Shown: positions 17,259 to 25,777, counted from the first letter of the stretch. The stretch is 44,840 nt of DNA from Chloroflexota bacterium (GCA_026710825.1 JAPOQH010000079.1:1-44840); one strand, 5' to 3'. Numbers and translations: made by a program. Notes: generated by a model from the letters alone, not told the origin.

Positions 17259-17624
17259 ACGTGGGTTTTTCATTATACCGTTTCCCCACTGCGGTGCAAC
17301 CTGCCGGTCCCGGTATTGAATACGCACTTTGAGAACCACCGGAGTGAATTTACATCGACAAGCAGGATGGGCTGGATTCGATTGACGATGATGGACGCGC
17401 AGGCGCTCTGGACGATGTCGTGGATTGGGTGGCGCGCTGGTATTGTCAGTAGCCTAATCATGGTGTCCATCGATCCAAAAGACAAGGTGGGTAAGCATCA
17501 GGCGATTTCGGGCCGATTGGGCATTTTCAACTCAAAGGCGCGAACGCGAAGGGGGCCGACGCATGATGCCTGTGGACGTGGGCAACACAGCCAATGGTGC
17601 AAAAGCTCTGGCGTTTCAGTCGGG
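17259..17624. other. Gene-free stretch between tRNA-Ile and the TRAP receptor gene
   Basis: Besides the tRNA promoter, nothing recognisable. The plus-strand frame running from 17184 through the tRNA complement is a false reading (see rejected items). No hairpin with a U-tract was seen for the minus-strand receptor gene that ends at 17625. Confidence 0.4.
17272..17299 (-). promoter_or_regulatory. Promoter of tRNA-Ile
   Basis: On the minus strand TTGCAC (17294-17299), a 16-nt spacer and a perfect TATAAT (17272-17277) end 13 nt before the mature tRNA 5' end. The agreement with sigma-70-type consensus and the position are both good. Confidence 0.75.
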
Positions 17625-19214
17625 TCAGCGGGCGGCGGGTCCCTTGGTGATGGGTATTTCGCGCACTGAGCCGTCGTCCGAGATGGCAAGGCCGGAGTAC
17701 GGCGCGGCCTTTTCGTTGTAAATCGCCACGGCCTCGGCGCCGCTGCCCGGGTAACCGAGCCGACGCAGCCAGCCGGGTATCACATATTCCGGTAACACTG
17801 TCGCGCGGATGTGCTCGAGCGTTTCGTCGGAGAAGGGTATGGGCTCCAATCCGACCTGTTTGTTCACCTCCACGGCGGCGAAATTCTGGAACGGCGCGAG
17901 TCGCAAGGCCTCCAGTTCGGTCTTTGCGCCCTCTTCAATCATGATCTGCTGCAGATCCGCCGGCATCCTTTCCCAAACGTCCTTGTTGATGACGTTGTTG
18001 GTATACCCGAAGGCTATGACCGGGCCCGCGATGTAGTCGGCCACCTCAAACAGCCGGCCAGTCAGGCCCAGGATCACGGTGGTAACTGCGGAGTCCACGG
18101 TGCCAAGCTGCAAGCCAATGTACAGGTCGCTAATTCTCAACTGCACGGGGTCGCCACCCATGCCACGAATGAAGTCAGACATGGAAGGGGCGTGGGTGCG
18201 GATTTTGCGGTCTTCAAAGTCGGCAACGGTGGTCATCGGCTCTTTGCTGAAGAACCACTGGTCCGCCCCTGCGAACCAGTTGCGGTTGAGCACCGGGCTG
18301 CCGCCGGAGGCATCCTGCAGCATGCGGTCGATGTCGGGAGCCATGTCCGTGAGCATCAGGTAGGACGTTTCCCAGTCCTGGGCCAAACCCCACAGTGACT
18401 GTACCTCCACCCCGGGATGGGCCCCTGAAATATAGCCGGTGTAGATGTTGGCCATGTCCAGCACACCGTCGCCCACCTGGTCGAGGGTTTCAGGCCCGGC
18501 CAATCCCAACTCGACGAACGAGGAAACTTTGAGCTGCACCTGTCCGTTGGTGCGTTCGGCAAGGTTGGGCGCGAAGTAAGTTTGGACCAGTACGCAGGTA
18601 GGCAGGTTGCGGTCGAGGCACACGTGCTGGATTTCAAAACTCTCGCCGCTGGATGTCAGTGGTGTGGGGTCGGTCAGGTTGGCCTTCTCGATCAGCCCCT
18701 CGTAGTAGTCGCTGGTGTAGATGAACATGTGGCCGGGGATGCCAGCGGCGGGTACACCGAATAGCGCAGCCGCCGAGCCCTGGCGGTACTGCTCCTCCGG
18801 AATCTGGAACATCAGGCCCTCGTGCGGCGGCAGCCCGATCAGTTGCGTGGCGTCGCCGGCAAAGATGGCGCCTGGTCCGCCAGCGTGTTCGGCGGCGTAC
18901 TCCGCCAGGGTGATCCGATCGCCCGCCGGGGCATCGGTTGCTGCGGGTTCCGGCGTTGGAGTCGGCGGTGGGGGCGTGGTAGGTGTCGGCACCGGCGGCG
19001 TGGCAGTTGGTTCGGCGGTGGGCGACGGGGTTTCAGTGGGAGAACTTTGGGCCACTGGCTCCTGCGACGGGGCGACCTGGGCTGACTGTGTCGATGACCC
19101 TGTTGGTGCGGGTGTCGGTTCCGCTGGCTCCGATCTGTTGCGCCCGCAGGCGAACAGAGACGGAATCAGTACCAACAGGACCAGAAACAATGTTATGAAA
19201 CGCCATTGGAACAT
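17625..19214 (-). CDS. TRAP-type solute-binding lipoprotein (DctP family)
   Basis: The 529-residue protein captures a substrate, usually a carboxylate, outside the membrane. It begins with a lipoprotein signal peptide whose lipobox reads LFAC (Cys at about residue 23), then a Ser/Thr/Pro-rich tether to about residue 95. The binding domain has DctP features: KVSSFVELGLAGPETLDQVGDGVLDMANIY-like pattern near 225-255 (quoted in part), the arginine-bearing strand EDRKIRTHAPSM (about 328-339), and QLGTVDSAVTTVILG (about 360-374), the family consensus for quantity-of-D-V-D-A. It is longer than typical DctP (330 residues) because of the tether and an extra N-terminal insert (about 100-200). ATG 19214 follows GAGGTGG; TTG 19226 is less likely. 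No DctQ/DctM permease genes are in the window, so its partner is elsewhere. Confidence 0.88.
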   Translation of the reverse strand: MFQWRFITLFLVLLVLIPSLFACGRNRSEPAEPTPAPTGSSTQSAQVAPSQEPVAQSSPTETPSPTAEPTATPPVPTPTTPPPPTPTPEPAATDAPAGDRITLAEYAAEHAGGPGAIFAGDATQLIGLPPHEGLMFQIPEEQYRQGSAAALFGVPAAGIPGHMFIYTSDYYEGLIEKANLTDPTPLTSSGESFEIQHVCLDRNLPTCVLVQTYFAPNLAERTNGQVQLKVSSFVELGLAGPETLDQVGDGVLDMANIYTGYISGAHPGVEVQSLWGLAQDWETSYLMLTDMAPDIDRMLQDASGGSPVLNRNWFAGADQWFFSKEPMTTVADFEDRKIRTHAPSMSDFIRGMGGDPVQLRISDLYIGLQLGTVDSAVTTVILGLTGRLFEVADYIAGPVIAFGYTNNVINKDVWERMPADLQQIMIEEGAKTELEALRLAPFQNFAAVEVNKQVGLEPIPFSDETLEHIRATVLPEYVIPGWLRRLGYPGSGAEAVAIYNEKAAPYSGLAISDDGSVREIPITKGPAAR

Positions 19215-19450
19215 GATCCACCTCAACCAATGCGATATTATCTATTTATGATTATCAATCTGGGACGTTGGCATTGTAAGATTTGATAGTGCGGCGGTCA
19301 ATCGTCAGTGCGCACACGATCGGGCATCGCGTCAGTGGGCGCCACGGGTCCGTTATGCCGCTCATTCTGAGCGGGCGGGAGGAAGCGCCGATGGGGCGAC
19401 ATTTGCACCATGACCGGAGGGTGGGAGAGTCCGGCAGGGCCTAAATCCGT
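19215..19450. other. AT-rich upstream region of the TRAP receptor gene
   Basis: The first 45 nt are strikingly AT-rich for this genome. They hold ATTATC at 19237-19242 and GATTATCAAT at 19250-19259, a partial direct repeat that could be an operator. On the minus strand GATAAT with an upstream TTACAA at 17 nt is a weak promoter candidate. The rest shows nothing. Confidence 0.35.
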
Positions 19451-19479
19451 TTGTAACTGGATTCACAATACGATATAAT
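19451..19479 (+). promoter_or_regulatory. Promoter of tRNA-Ser (and possibly miaB)
   Basis: TTGTAA (19451-19456), a 17-nt spacer and a perfect TATAAT (19474-19479) form one of the best promoters in the window. Transcription would start near 19486, 15 nt before the tRNA. No terminator separates the tRNA from miaB. Confidence 0.8.
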
Positions 19480-19500
19480 CGGGCCTACGAAGCAGGGTTG

Positions 19501-19592
19501 GGAGGGATCGCATAGTGGTCTAGTGCGGGCGCCTGCTAAGCGCTTATCCTGGGAAACCGGGATCGTGGGTTCGAATCCCACTCCCTCCGCCA
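19501..19592 (+). tRNA. tRNA-Ser(GCU)
   Basis: GGAGGGA (19501-19507) pairs with TCCCTCC (19582-19588). The anticodon loop CTGCTAA gives anticodon GCT on a GGCGC/GCGCT stem. A long variable arm (CCTGG/CCGGG type with a GAAA loop) marks a class II serine tRNA. The T-arm GTGGG-TTCGAAT-CCCAC is intact. Discriminator G and an encoded CCA end at 19592. Confidence 0.97.
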
Positions 19593-19647
19593 CTCCCCGG
19601 ATTGCACGAGAAACGGAGCCGACCAGCAGATACGGGAACCAAGGTCG

Positions 19648-20946
19648 ATGCAGACTTATCACATCTGGACGATTGGGTGCCAGATGAATACCGCCGACTC
19701 CGAGCGACTGGGGTCGGCGTTAGAGCAGTTAGGGCTGACTGCCACCTCTCGTCCGGCAGACGCCGACGTGGTGGTGTTGAACTCGTGCGTGGTGCGGCAA
19801 TCGGCGGAAGACAAGGTAACGGGCACGCTCAACCTGACCCAGCCCCTGCGGAAAAAACGGCCGGATACTGTGCTTGCGTTGACCGGTTGCATGGTCGGGC
19901 CGCGCACCGAGGAGCTGCAAAAGCGGTTCCCGCACGTTGATCTGTTCCTGCGGCCACAGGAGTTCGAGCCTTTGCTCGAGATCGTGGGCGAACGGCTGGG
20001 GCTCGACTGGCAGGGATGCGTAGGATCGCTGGCGCCGCAGCAACCCGACGTGGCGACGTACGTGCCGATCATCCACGGGTGCGATTTGATGTGCACTTTC
20101 TGCATCATCCCGTACCGGCGGGGACGGCAGGTGAGCCGATCTGTGGACGACATTGCCCACGAGGTTGAGTTGCTGGCCGCCAGAGGAGTGCGCGAGACGA
20201 CGGTGTTGGGGCAAACCGTGGACGCCTATGGGCATGACCGCGAAGAGGGGCACGATCTGGCGGACCTCTTCGAACGACTGAACGAAATCGACGGGCTGGA
20301 CCGGATACGGTTCCTGACGTCGCACCCGTCATACATGAGCAGCCGGATCATCAAATCAGTGGCGGAGCTACCCAAGGTCTGCGAGCACATCAACCTGCCG
20401 GTGCAGTCGGGCGACGACGAGGTGCTGCAGCGCATGCGGCGGCCGTACACCACGGCGGAATACCGGGACATCATCAGCCAGATCAGGGATACCATACCGG
20501 ACGTTACCGTCAGCACCGACATCATCGTAGGGTTCCCCGGTGAGACGGAAGAGCAGTACGAAAACACGCTGCGGCTGGTGGAGGACCTGCGCTTCGACAA
20601 GGTCCACGGCGCGGCGTATTCGACGCGTCCCGGCACGATTGCAGCGCGAACCATGGATGACGATGTCGCCCAGGACGAGAAGCAGCGACGCCTGAAGGGT
20701 TTGGAAACGCTGCAGGAAGGGATTTTGACAAGCATCAACTCGGCCTACATGGACGAAACGGTCCAGGTGCTGGCTGAGAACCGCAAGCGGGGAAGCTGGA
20801 GTGGGCGAACCCGCGGGAACAAGCTGGTCTATTTCGATATCAACGAATCGGGCCGGTTTGAGACTGACACAAACCTGACCGGGAAACTGGTGGACGTGAG
20901 GATCACGCGCGCCGGTCCCTGGTCGCTAGCCGGAGTTACGGCTTAG
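19648..20946 (+). CDS. miaB: tRNA-2-methylthio-N6-dimethylallyladenosine synthase MiaB
   Basis: MiaB is a radical-SAM methylthiotransferase that adds CH3S to i6A37 of tRNAs reading UNN codons. The 432-residue protein shows the N-terminal UPF0004 domain with its three cluster cysteines (TIGCQMN near residue 10, LNSCVVR near 47, LTGCM near 80), the radical-SAM motif CDLMCTFC (about 145-152), LPVQSGDDEVL (about 250-260), DIIVGFPGET and a C-terminal TRAM domain (about 365-432). The ATG is preceded by a modest AAGG. It lies 55 nt after tRNA-Ser(GCU), which is not itself a UNN reader, so co-location does not imply substrate. NadA follows after 28 nt. Confidence 0.94.
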   Translation: MQTYHIWTIGCQMNTADSERLGSALEQLGLTATSRPADADVVVLNSCVVRQSAEDKVTGTLNLTQPLRKKRPDTVLALTGCMVGPRTEELQKRFPHVDLFLRPQEFEPLLEIVGERLGLDWQGCVGSLAPQQPDVATYVPIIHGCDLMCTFCIIPYRRGRQVSRSVDDIAHEVELLAARGVRETTVLGQTVDAYGHDREEGHDLADLFERLNEIDGLDRIRFLTSHPSYMSSRIIKSVAELPKVCEHINLPVQSGDDEVLQRMRRPYTTAEYRDIISQIRDTIPDVTVSTDIIVGFPGETEEQYENTLRLVEDLRFDKVHGAAYSTRPGTIAARTMDDDVAQDEKQRRLKGLETLQEGILTSINSAYMDETVQVLAENRKRGSWSGRTRGNKLVYFDINESGRFETDTNLTGKLVDVRITRAGPWSLAGVTA

Positions 20947-20974
20947 CACGGCAATTCCCCAGGAGGTGGTTTTA

Positions 20975-22183
20975 GTGGTTACACAAACCAGGCAGCCCAC
21001 AATTCCTCTTACCGAGATAGAACACGCCGCCTTCTGCCGACCTGAGGACGAGCTACCCGCCAAATCGCTGGCGGAGGAGCTGGCGATCAACGTGCGCTGG
21101 CAGAAGATCCCGGGCGAGTATCTTGCCTGCTCTCCGGCAGAGTTGGACGAGCGCATCGGCGTGGCGAGGCGGGCGCTGGGCGAATCCGTCACGGTGCTGG
21201 GCCACCATTACCAGCGCGAGGAGGTCATCAAGTACGCTGATTTCCAGGGCGACTCGTTCCTGTTGAGCCAGGAAGCCGCATCCCGCCCTGAGGCGGACTT
21301 CATCGTCTTCTGCGGCGTGCACTTCATGGCGGAAACGGCGTGCATCCTGGCGGGTGAGCACCAGCAGATCATCCTGCCCAATATCACCGCCGGGTGCTCG
21401 ATGGCGGACATGGCTCCGATCCAGGACGTTGAGGACGGTTGGGACGACCTGCAGGACGTACTGGGCGATCACGGCGGCATCTTACCCGTGACGTACATGA
21501 ACTCGGTGGCGGCGATCAAGGCGCTGTGCGGAAGGAACGGCGGCGCGGTATGCACGTCGTCCAACGCGACCGCGGTGCTGGAGTGGGCCTTCGGGGAAGC
21601 GGAACGCGTACTGTTCCTCCCCGACCAACACCTGGGCCGCAACACCGCCCTGAAGTTGGGGATCCCGCTGGACGAAATGGTGGTGTGGAACCCCTTCAAA
21701 GCGATGGGCGGCAATACGCCGGAACAACTGCGCAAGGCAAAGATGGTGCTGTGGCAGGGGCACTGCTCCGTCCACACGCGGTTCACGACCAAGCAGATTG
21801 AATCGGCGCGCGAACGCTATCCTGACGTCACCGTGCTTGTGCATCCCGAGTGTCCCATGGAAACGGTGGATGCCGCCGACATGAACGGATCGACCGAGTT
21901 CATCCGCAAGACGATCAACGAAGCGCCGGCGGGTTCCGTCTGGGCGGTTGGCACCGAGATCAGCCTGGTGAACCGGTTGGCGATGCACAATCCGGACAAG
22001 ACGGTGTTCTGCCTGGACCCGGTGAGTTGCCCGTGTTCGACGATGTATCGGATACATCCCGCCTACCTGCTCTGGACTCTCGAGGGCCTGGTGGCCGGAG
22101 AGGTGGTGAACCGGATAACGGTGCCGGACCAGATGCAGCGAGAGTCGGTGGTGGCACTGGAGCGGATGCTGGCTCTGCGTTAA
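20975..22183 (+). CDS. nadA: Quinolinate synthase NadA
   Basis: NadA condenses iminoaspartate with dihydroxyacetone phosphate to quinolinate in NAD biosynthesis, using a [4Fe-4S] cluster. The 402-residue product has the family blocks VLGHHYQREEVIKYADF, FCGVHFMAETA (cluster Cys), ITAGCSMADMA, YMNSVAAIKAL, CTSSNA, FLPDQHLGRNTA, VHPECPMETV (cluster Cys), SVWAVGTEISLVNRL and DPVSCPCSTMYRI (cluster Cys). It belongs to the longer, MoaA-independent bacterial type. The start is GTG 20975, with AGGAGG at 20961-20966 ending 8 nt before it; the in-frame GTG 20966 overlaps that site. No nadB or nadC lies nearby. It shares a probable transcript with miaB, another Fe-S enzyme, and ends at a strong terminator. 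Confidence 0.95.
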   Translation: MVTQTRQPTIPLTEIEHAAFCRPEDELPAKSLAEELAINVRWQKIPGEYLACSPAELDERIGVARRALGESVTVLGHHYQREEVIKYADFQGDSFLLSQEAASRPEADFIVFCGVHFMAETACILAGEHQQIILPNITAGCSMADMAPIQDVEDGWDDLQDVLGDHGGILPVTYMNSVAAIKALCGRNGGAVCTSSNATAVLEWAFGEAERVLFLPDQHLGRNTALKLGIPLDEMVVWNPFKAMGGNTPEQLRKAKMVLWQGHCSVHTRFTTKQIESARERYPDVTVLVHPECPMETVDAADMNGSTEFIRKTINEAPAGSVWAVGTEISLVNRLAMHNPDKTVFCLDPVSCPCSTMYRIHPAYLLWTLEGLVAGEVVNRITVPDQMQRESVVALERMLALR

Positions 22184-22210
22184 ACCTGCCCACATGCGTA
22201 GGAATAGAAA

Positions 22211-22242
22211 AGCGCCCCGGTGTGGATCGGGGCGCTTTTTTT
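22211..22242. terminator. Strong bidirectional intrinsic terminator
   Basis: AGCGCCCCG (22211-22219) and CGGGGCGCT (22228-22236) form a perfect 9-bp GC-rich stem with an 8-nt loop, followed by TTTTTT (22237-22242). The left side is preceded by AAA, so the minus strand also has a short U-tract. It separates convergent nadA and the Uma2-like gene. Confidence 0.93.
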
Positions 22243-22268
22243 GAGATCAGGTGATGCAACACAAGCCT

Positions 22269-22940
22269 TCAAAGGTCGAAAACCCGCCGGCGGACATCGA
22301 AAACGAAGCCGACTAGCTCGGGGCCACCGTCAATGGTCTCAGGGTCGTCCAGGACCTCCGGCTCCGCGTCCGGCCGGTAAACGTGCACTTGTCGAGCGAA
22401 CGGATCGATGAGCCAGCCGACGGCGACGCCGTAAGATTTCCATTCTTCCATCTTGGATTGTTGGGACTCCAGCGAGTCGGACTGAGATCGTGTCTCTACC
22501 ACGAAGCGTGGAGCAAAAGGGATACCAAACGGACGCTGCCCAGCGGGAGGTAGATCTTCCAACTGTTCTGGAGAGATCCAGCCAGCGTCTGCCGCCTTCC
22601 TCCCGAATCCGGGAAGCCGGACCAGAGCATTTCCGATGACTACCGCGCCGCCCGGGCCCGTGCTGAGCCAATTTTGCAAATCAAATTGCAGGTTGAATTG
22701 CCGCTGTTGCCCGTCCAATCCCTCCGATGCCATCGCCCACAATCTCCCATGTTGGTCAATCTCGAACTGGTAACCCGATTCGTCGTTGTCGGACGCGAAC
22801 CTAAGGAACCACTCGTCCAAGGCGGCATCGTTTGGCAACAGGGACAAGATTGACGAGATGTCCAGCGAAAAGGGCGCTGGCAAGTCTGAACCGGGCGGAG
22901 ATCCTGCGGTTGGAGGAGATGCGACGGTCTGGGAAGTCAT
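22269..22940 (-). CDS. Uma2-family (DUF820) PD-(D/E)XK nuclease-like protein
   Basis: The 223-residue product begins with a Pro/Ser-rich leader (about 1-35) and then follows the Uma2 pattern: YQFEIDQHGRLWAM (about 57-70), a DAGWIS block (about 118-123), RFVVETRSQSDSLESQQSKM (about 145-164), EWKSYGVAVGWLIDP and VHVYRPD. The D...E-T-R arrangement corresponds to the nuclease-fold acidic motif, with Arg where many members have Lys or Ser, so activity is uncertain. Uma2 proteins are widespread in cyanobacteria and Chloroflexota in many copies and have no established role. It begins 12 nt after the hemQ stop and is probably cotranscribed with it. Confidence 0.82.
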   Translation of the reverse strand: MTSQTVASPPTAGSPPGSDLPAPFSLDISSILSLLPNDAALDEWFLRFASDNDESGYQFEIDQHGRLWAMASEGLDGQQRQFNLQFDLQNWLSTGPGGAVVIGNALVRLPGFGRKAADAGWISPEQLEDLPPAGQRPFGIPFAPRFVVETRSQSDSLESQQSKMEEWKSYGVAVGWLIDPFARQVHVYRPDAEPEVLDDPETIDGGPELVGFVFDVRRRVFDL

Positions 22941-22952
22941 GGCGGAAACCGG

Positions 22953-23651
22953 TTACGCTGCGTCGTCGAGGCAGTCGCGGAGGGGGCGGTTGATGCAGGA
23001 GAAAATCGGCGTGTCTTTCAGAGTGTACGGGCGGGCCTTGGATTCGCGGAGGTCCATGACTAGGTCGAGGAATGTGCCCGGCTCGTCGGTCTCGAATCCG
23101 AGGACGAATTCCGGATCGTCTATGCCGAAGGAATAGGCAGTGGAGATCTTGACCTGGGGGTACTTGTGGCCGATGACGAAGTGCTCGTTCATCAACTCCT
23201 GCCGATCTTCCCTGGGAAGCTGGTACCAATCGTGGGTCTTCCAGAAGGGATACATGAACAGGTAGCGGCGTCCGACAATGCGCATCGACGCCGCGTCTCG
23301 GGTACCCTCCTGGCCCTCGTGCTGGTGATCGTCGATGTAGGGGGAGCGACGCGTCATCCCCAGATAAGAATGAGGAGTGTCGATGTAGCCGCCCAGCCGG
23401 GTCTGGTTGAGGTGTGCCGCCAGTTCATTGATGGGTTCGAGCTCAGGGCAAACACCCCACAGCATGAAATCGGCGTCGCCGCGGGCTCCGACGAGGGTGT
23501 AGGTATTCAGCGCGACCCGGTCGGCATGCTCCGCAGCAACCGCGGCGAACTCGTCCTTGGCAGCATCCCGTTCGCCGGCGGGCAGGCGTCGCCACTCGGG
23601 CTGCACCTTGTAGAACGTGTATTTGACGAAATCGCGACGCGGGTCGGCCAT
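22953..23651 (-). CDS. chdC: Coproheme decarboxylase (HemQ/ChdC, chlorite-dismutase family)
   Basis: ChdC converts coproheme to heme b in the coproporphyrin-dependent pathway of monoderm bacteria. The 232-residue protein has the family's C-terminal half almost motif for motif: RRYLFMYPFWKTHDWYQLP, EDRQELMNEHFVIGHKYP (with the proximal His candidate), STAYSFGIDDPEFVLGFE, FLDLVMDLRES and DTPIFSC. ATG 23651 is selected because AGGAG sits 8 nt upstream and the length then matches the family; the frame is open for 72 codons more with no supporting signal. No other heme genes are adjacent. Its presence supports a monoderm host. A candidate -10 (TACAAT, 23707-23712 on the minus strand) lies about 55 nt upstream. 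Confidence 0.93.
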   Translation of the reverse strand: MADPRRDFVKYTFYKVQPEWRRLPAGERDAAKDEFAAVAAEHADRVALNTYTLVGARGDADFMLWGVCPELEPINELAAHLNQTRLGGYIDTPHSYLGMTRRSPYIDDHQHEGQEGTRDAASMRIVGRRYLFMYPFWKTHDWYQLPREDRQELMNEHFVIGHKYPQVKISTAYSFGIDDPEFVLGFETDEPGTFLDLVMDLRESKARPYTLKDTPIFSCINRPLRDCLDDAA

Positions 23652-24004
23652 GTCGATTACTCCTGTGAAAACGATCCGAATTGCCAAAGGCGTATCGGTC
23701 TGAGGTATTGTAGCACCGGCGCGGGGAACCCAATCTTGCGCTCTACTATTAATACCGTCGGCCGAAAGGCGCGTGCACCGGGGTCTTCCGATTGTCGCAG
23801 CAGCGGGAATATGTGCAGCGCAGCACGTTTCTGAAAACACCGTCCGCTCGCGGTTTGACCGGCTCATCGTGAGCTAACTGCATAGGCGCATGCAAATAAT
23901 CAAAAGGCACCGCACACACGCACCAGAGGGTTGCCGGTGGGGAAATGCGCTACAATCCGATGCGAGCAATCTTCGGTTGCGCCCGATCATCTGGAGGGAA
24001 AGAG
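23652..24004. other. Divergent intergenic region between chdC and the NHL-repeat gene
   Basis: On the minus strand TACAAT (23707-23712) with TTGGGT (23728-23733) at a 15-nt spacing may drive chdC. On the plus strand TACAAT (23951-23956) may be the -10 of the NHL gene; a TTGCCG 14 nt upstream is too close to be convincing. GGAGGG at 23993-23998 is that gene's ribosome binding site. No gene is seen. Confidence 0.45.
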
Positions 24005-24952
24005 ATGGTTACCATTGGGGAAGGGCAGTTTGTTTACGAGGTAAAGGAAGGGTGGGGACAGTTGCCGGCGGGTTTCACGTTCAAAGAAGTCGCGGCGGTT
24101 GGATGTGACGATGAGGACAATGTTTACGCGTTCAACCGGGGCGAGCACCCGATGATCGTGTTCGACAAGGACGGGAACTTCATCAAGTCCTGGGGCGAGG
24201 GTGTGTTTCCCCGAGCGCACGGGATCACGATGTCGCCGGACGGGACGATGTTCTGCACGGACGACGGCGACCACACCGTGCGCAAATGCACACTGGACGG
24301 AGAAGTGCTGCTGACGCTGGGAACCAGTGGACATCCGGCCGGATTTATGTCCGGAGACCCATTCAACCGATGCACGCACGTGGCGATTGACCCGCGCAAC
24401 GGCGATTTCTTCGTGTCCGACGGCTACGGCAACGCACGGATTCACAAATACAGTCCAGACGGACGCCTGCTGTTCTCATGGGGCGAATCGGGTAACGGAC
24501 CGGGCCAATTCAACATCGCCCACAACATCTGCACCAGCAGCGACGGCCGGGTTTACCTGGCGGACCGGGAGAACCACCGGGTGCAGGTGTTCAACTCCGA
24601 TGGGCACTTCCTGGACCAGTGGGTGAACATGGCGCGACCCTGCGGCCTTTACATCGACCAGGCAGCCGGCTTGGTGTACATCGGTGAGTTGGGGGCGGCG
24701 ATCGGCGCCAACGACCAGGGGAGCGGGCTGGGGCCGCGGGTGAGCGTGTACGACACCGACGGAAAGCTGCTGGCGAGGGTTGGAGACGGTCCGGAGAGCC
24801 TTGAGCCAGGGCATTTCATCGCGCCGCACGGGGTTTGCCTGGATTCCACGGGCAACATATACGTGGGGGAGGTCTCCTGGACACATACCGGTCAGCACCT
24901 TGATCCGCCGCAGGAAATACGAACCCTACAGAAGCTGGCGAAAGTAAGCTAA
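24005..24952 (+). CDS. NHL-repeat beta-propeller protein
   Basis: The 315-residue protein is built from about six NHL-type repeats, each with a DG/DxxG turn followed by a VYV/IYV strand: NVYAFNRGEHPMIVFDKDG, TMFCTDDGDHTVRKCTLDG, DFFVSDGYGNARIHKYSPDG, RVYLADRENHRVQVFNSDG and NIYVGEVSW. The repeats resemble peptidyl-alpha-hydroxyglycine alpha-amidating lyase propellers and are often so annotated, but there is no evidence for that reaction. No signal peptide is visible, so the protein is probably cytoplasmic. ATG 24005 has GGAGGG 6 nt upstream; the frame upstream to 23945 is not needed. Propellers of this kind act as scaffolds, lactonases or lyases, and the specific role is unknown. Confidence 0.88.
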   Translation: MVTIGEGQFVYEVKEGWGQLPAGFTFKEVAAVGCDDEDNVYAFNRGEHPMIVFDKDGNFIKSWGEGVFPRAHGITMSPDGTMFCTDDGDHTVRKCTLDGEVLLTLGTSGHPAGFMSGDPFNRCTHVAIDPRNGDFFVSDGYGNARIHKYSPDGRLLFSWGESGNGPGQFNIAHNICTSSDGRVYLADRENHRVQVFNSDGHFLDQWVNMARPCGLYIDQAAGLVYIGELGAAIGANDQGSGLGPRVSVYDTDGKLLARVGDGPESLEPGHFIAPHGVCLDSTGNIYVGEVSWTHTGQHLDPPQEIRTLQKLAKVS

Positions 24953-24970
24953 CAGAACGATGGAGCAACA

Positions 24971-24993
24971 GGGGCGAGCCTTAACCTCGCCCC
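24971..24993. terminator. GGGGCGAG hairpin after the NHL-repeat gene
   Basis: GGGGCGAG (24971-24978) and CTCGCCCC (24986-24993) make a perfect 8-bp stem with a 7-nt loop, 19 nt after the stop. It shares the GGGGCGA/CCCC arms of the elements at 6075 and 12454 but not their flanks. Confidence 0.6.
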
Positions 24994-25050
24994 GTCAACG
25001 GAACGCAACGCCCATGGATCGCACCGGCGGCGAGGAGATAAGCAGTCCTG

Positions 25051-25758
25051 ATGGAAATACGGATCGGAAGCCTGACTCGGGATGCCAATGAGGCGCTTGG
25101 AGCGGCGCTAGTAATCGACGTGTTTCGCGCCTTCACCACAGCGGCGATCGCGTTCAACCGGGGAGCCGAACGGATCACGCTGGTGGCTGAGGTTGAGGAA
25201 GCGCTGGAGATTCGCAGGCAGAACCCGGGCATCGCCGACATCCTGATGGGCGAGGTGGACGGCAAACGTCCGGAGGGATTCAACCACGGGAATTCGCCTT
25301 TTGAGGTGTCGTCGGTGGATTTCGCCGGCAAGAGCGTGGTGCAGTCCACTCGGGCCGGAACGGTAGGAACGGCGGCGGCGGGCGCGGCCGGTTGCGACCC
25401 GATTTATGTCACTTCGTTGGTGGTCGCTGGAGCCACGGTGCGCGCTCTTCTGGCCGAGGATCCGCTACCTGATCGGGTGACCGTTCTGGCAATGGGAGAC
25501 CAGGGAGTGAACCGCTCGGACGAAGACGAGCACTGCGGCATGTACCTGCGCAACCGTTTGGAGGGTCGGAGTCCCGATCCGGAGGCGCTGCGGAAATTGA
25601 TCATGGCGGGCGGCGCAACCCAGAAATTCTTTGACGAAGCACAACCGCAATACCATCCCCGGGATGCCAGCCTGGCCCTGGAAGTGGATCGCTATGATTT
25701 CGCCATGCGGGTGTCCCGCGAGGATGGACTGCTGGTAGCGAGGCGGGTCGGCGGGTAG
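25051..25758 (+). CDS. comB: 2-phosphosulfolactate phosphatase family protein (ComB)
   Basis: ComB removes phosphate from 2-phosphosulfolactate, giving sulfolactate, in coenzyme M or sulfonate metabolism. The 235-residue product has the family blocks ALVIDVFRAFTTAAIAF (about residues 18-34), GEVDGKRPEGFNHGNSP (about 67-83), VVQSTRAGTVG (about 94-104) and AMGDQGVNRSDEDEHCG (about 146-162), the acidic Mg-binding and phosphate-binding segments. ComB homologues are common in bacteria without coenzyme M, where the substrate is unproved; no ComA or ComC homologue is here. ATG 25051 has AGGAG 12 nt upstream. The gene converges on the acyl-CoA synthetase, with 19 nt between stops. Confidence 0.9.
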   Translation: MEIRIGSLTRDANEALGAALVIDVFRAFTTAAIAFNRGAERITLVAEVEEALEIRRQNPGIADILMGEVDGKRPEGFNHGNSPFEVSSVDFAGKSVVQSTRAGTVGTAAAGAAGCDPIYVTSLVVAGATVRALLAEDPLPDRVTVLAMGDQGVNRSDEDEHCGMYLRNRLEGRSPDPEALRKLIMAGGATQKFFDEAQPQYHPRDASLALEVDRYDFAMRVSREDGLLVARRVGG

Positions 25759-25777
25759 CGCCCAGGCCGACGATTGG

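Noticed and set aside
17184..17669. Open frame of 161 codons beginning GLDGLEPTTSVLSG
   Set aside because: Its start is the complement of tRNA-Ile; this peptide is a well-known false translation of tRNA genes.
19441..19662. Minus-strand frame containing GVGFEPTIPVSQ
   Set aside because: It is the antisense of tRNA-Ser(GCU), another known false peptide.
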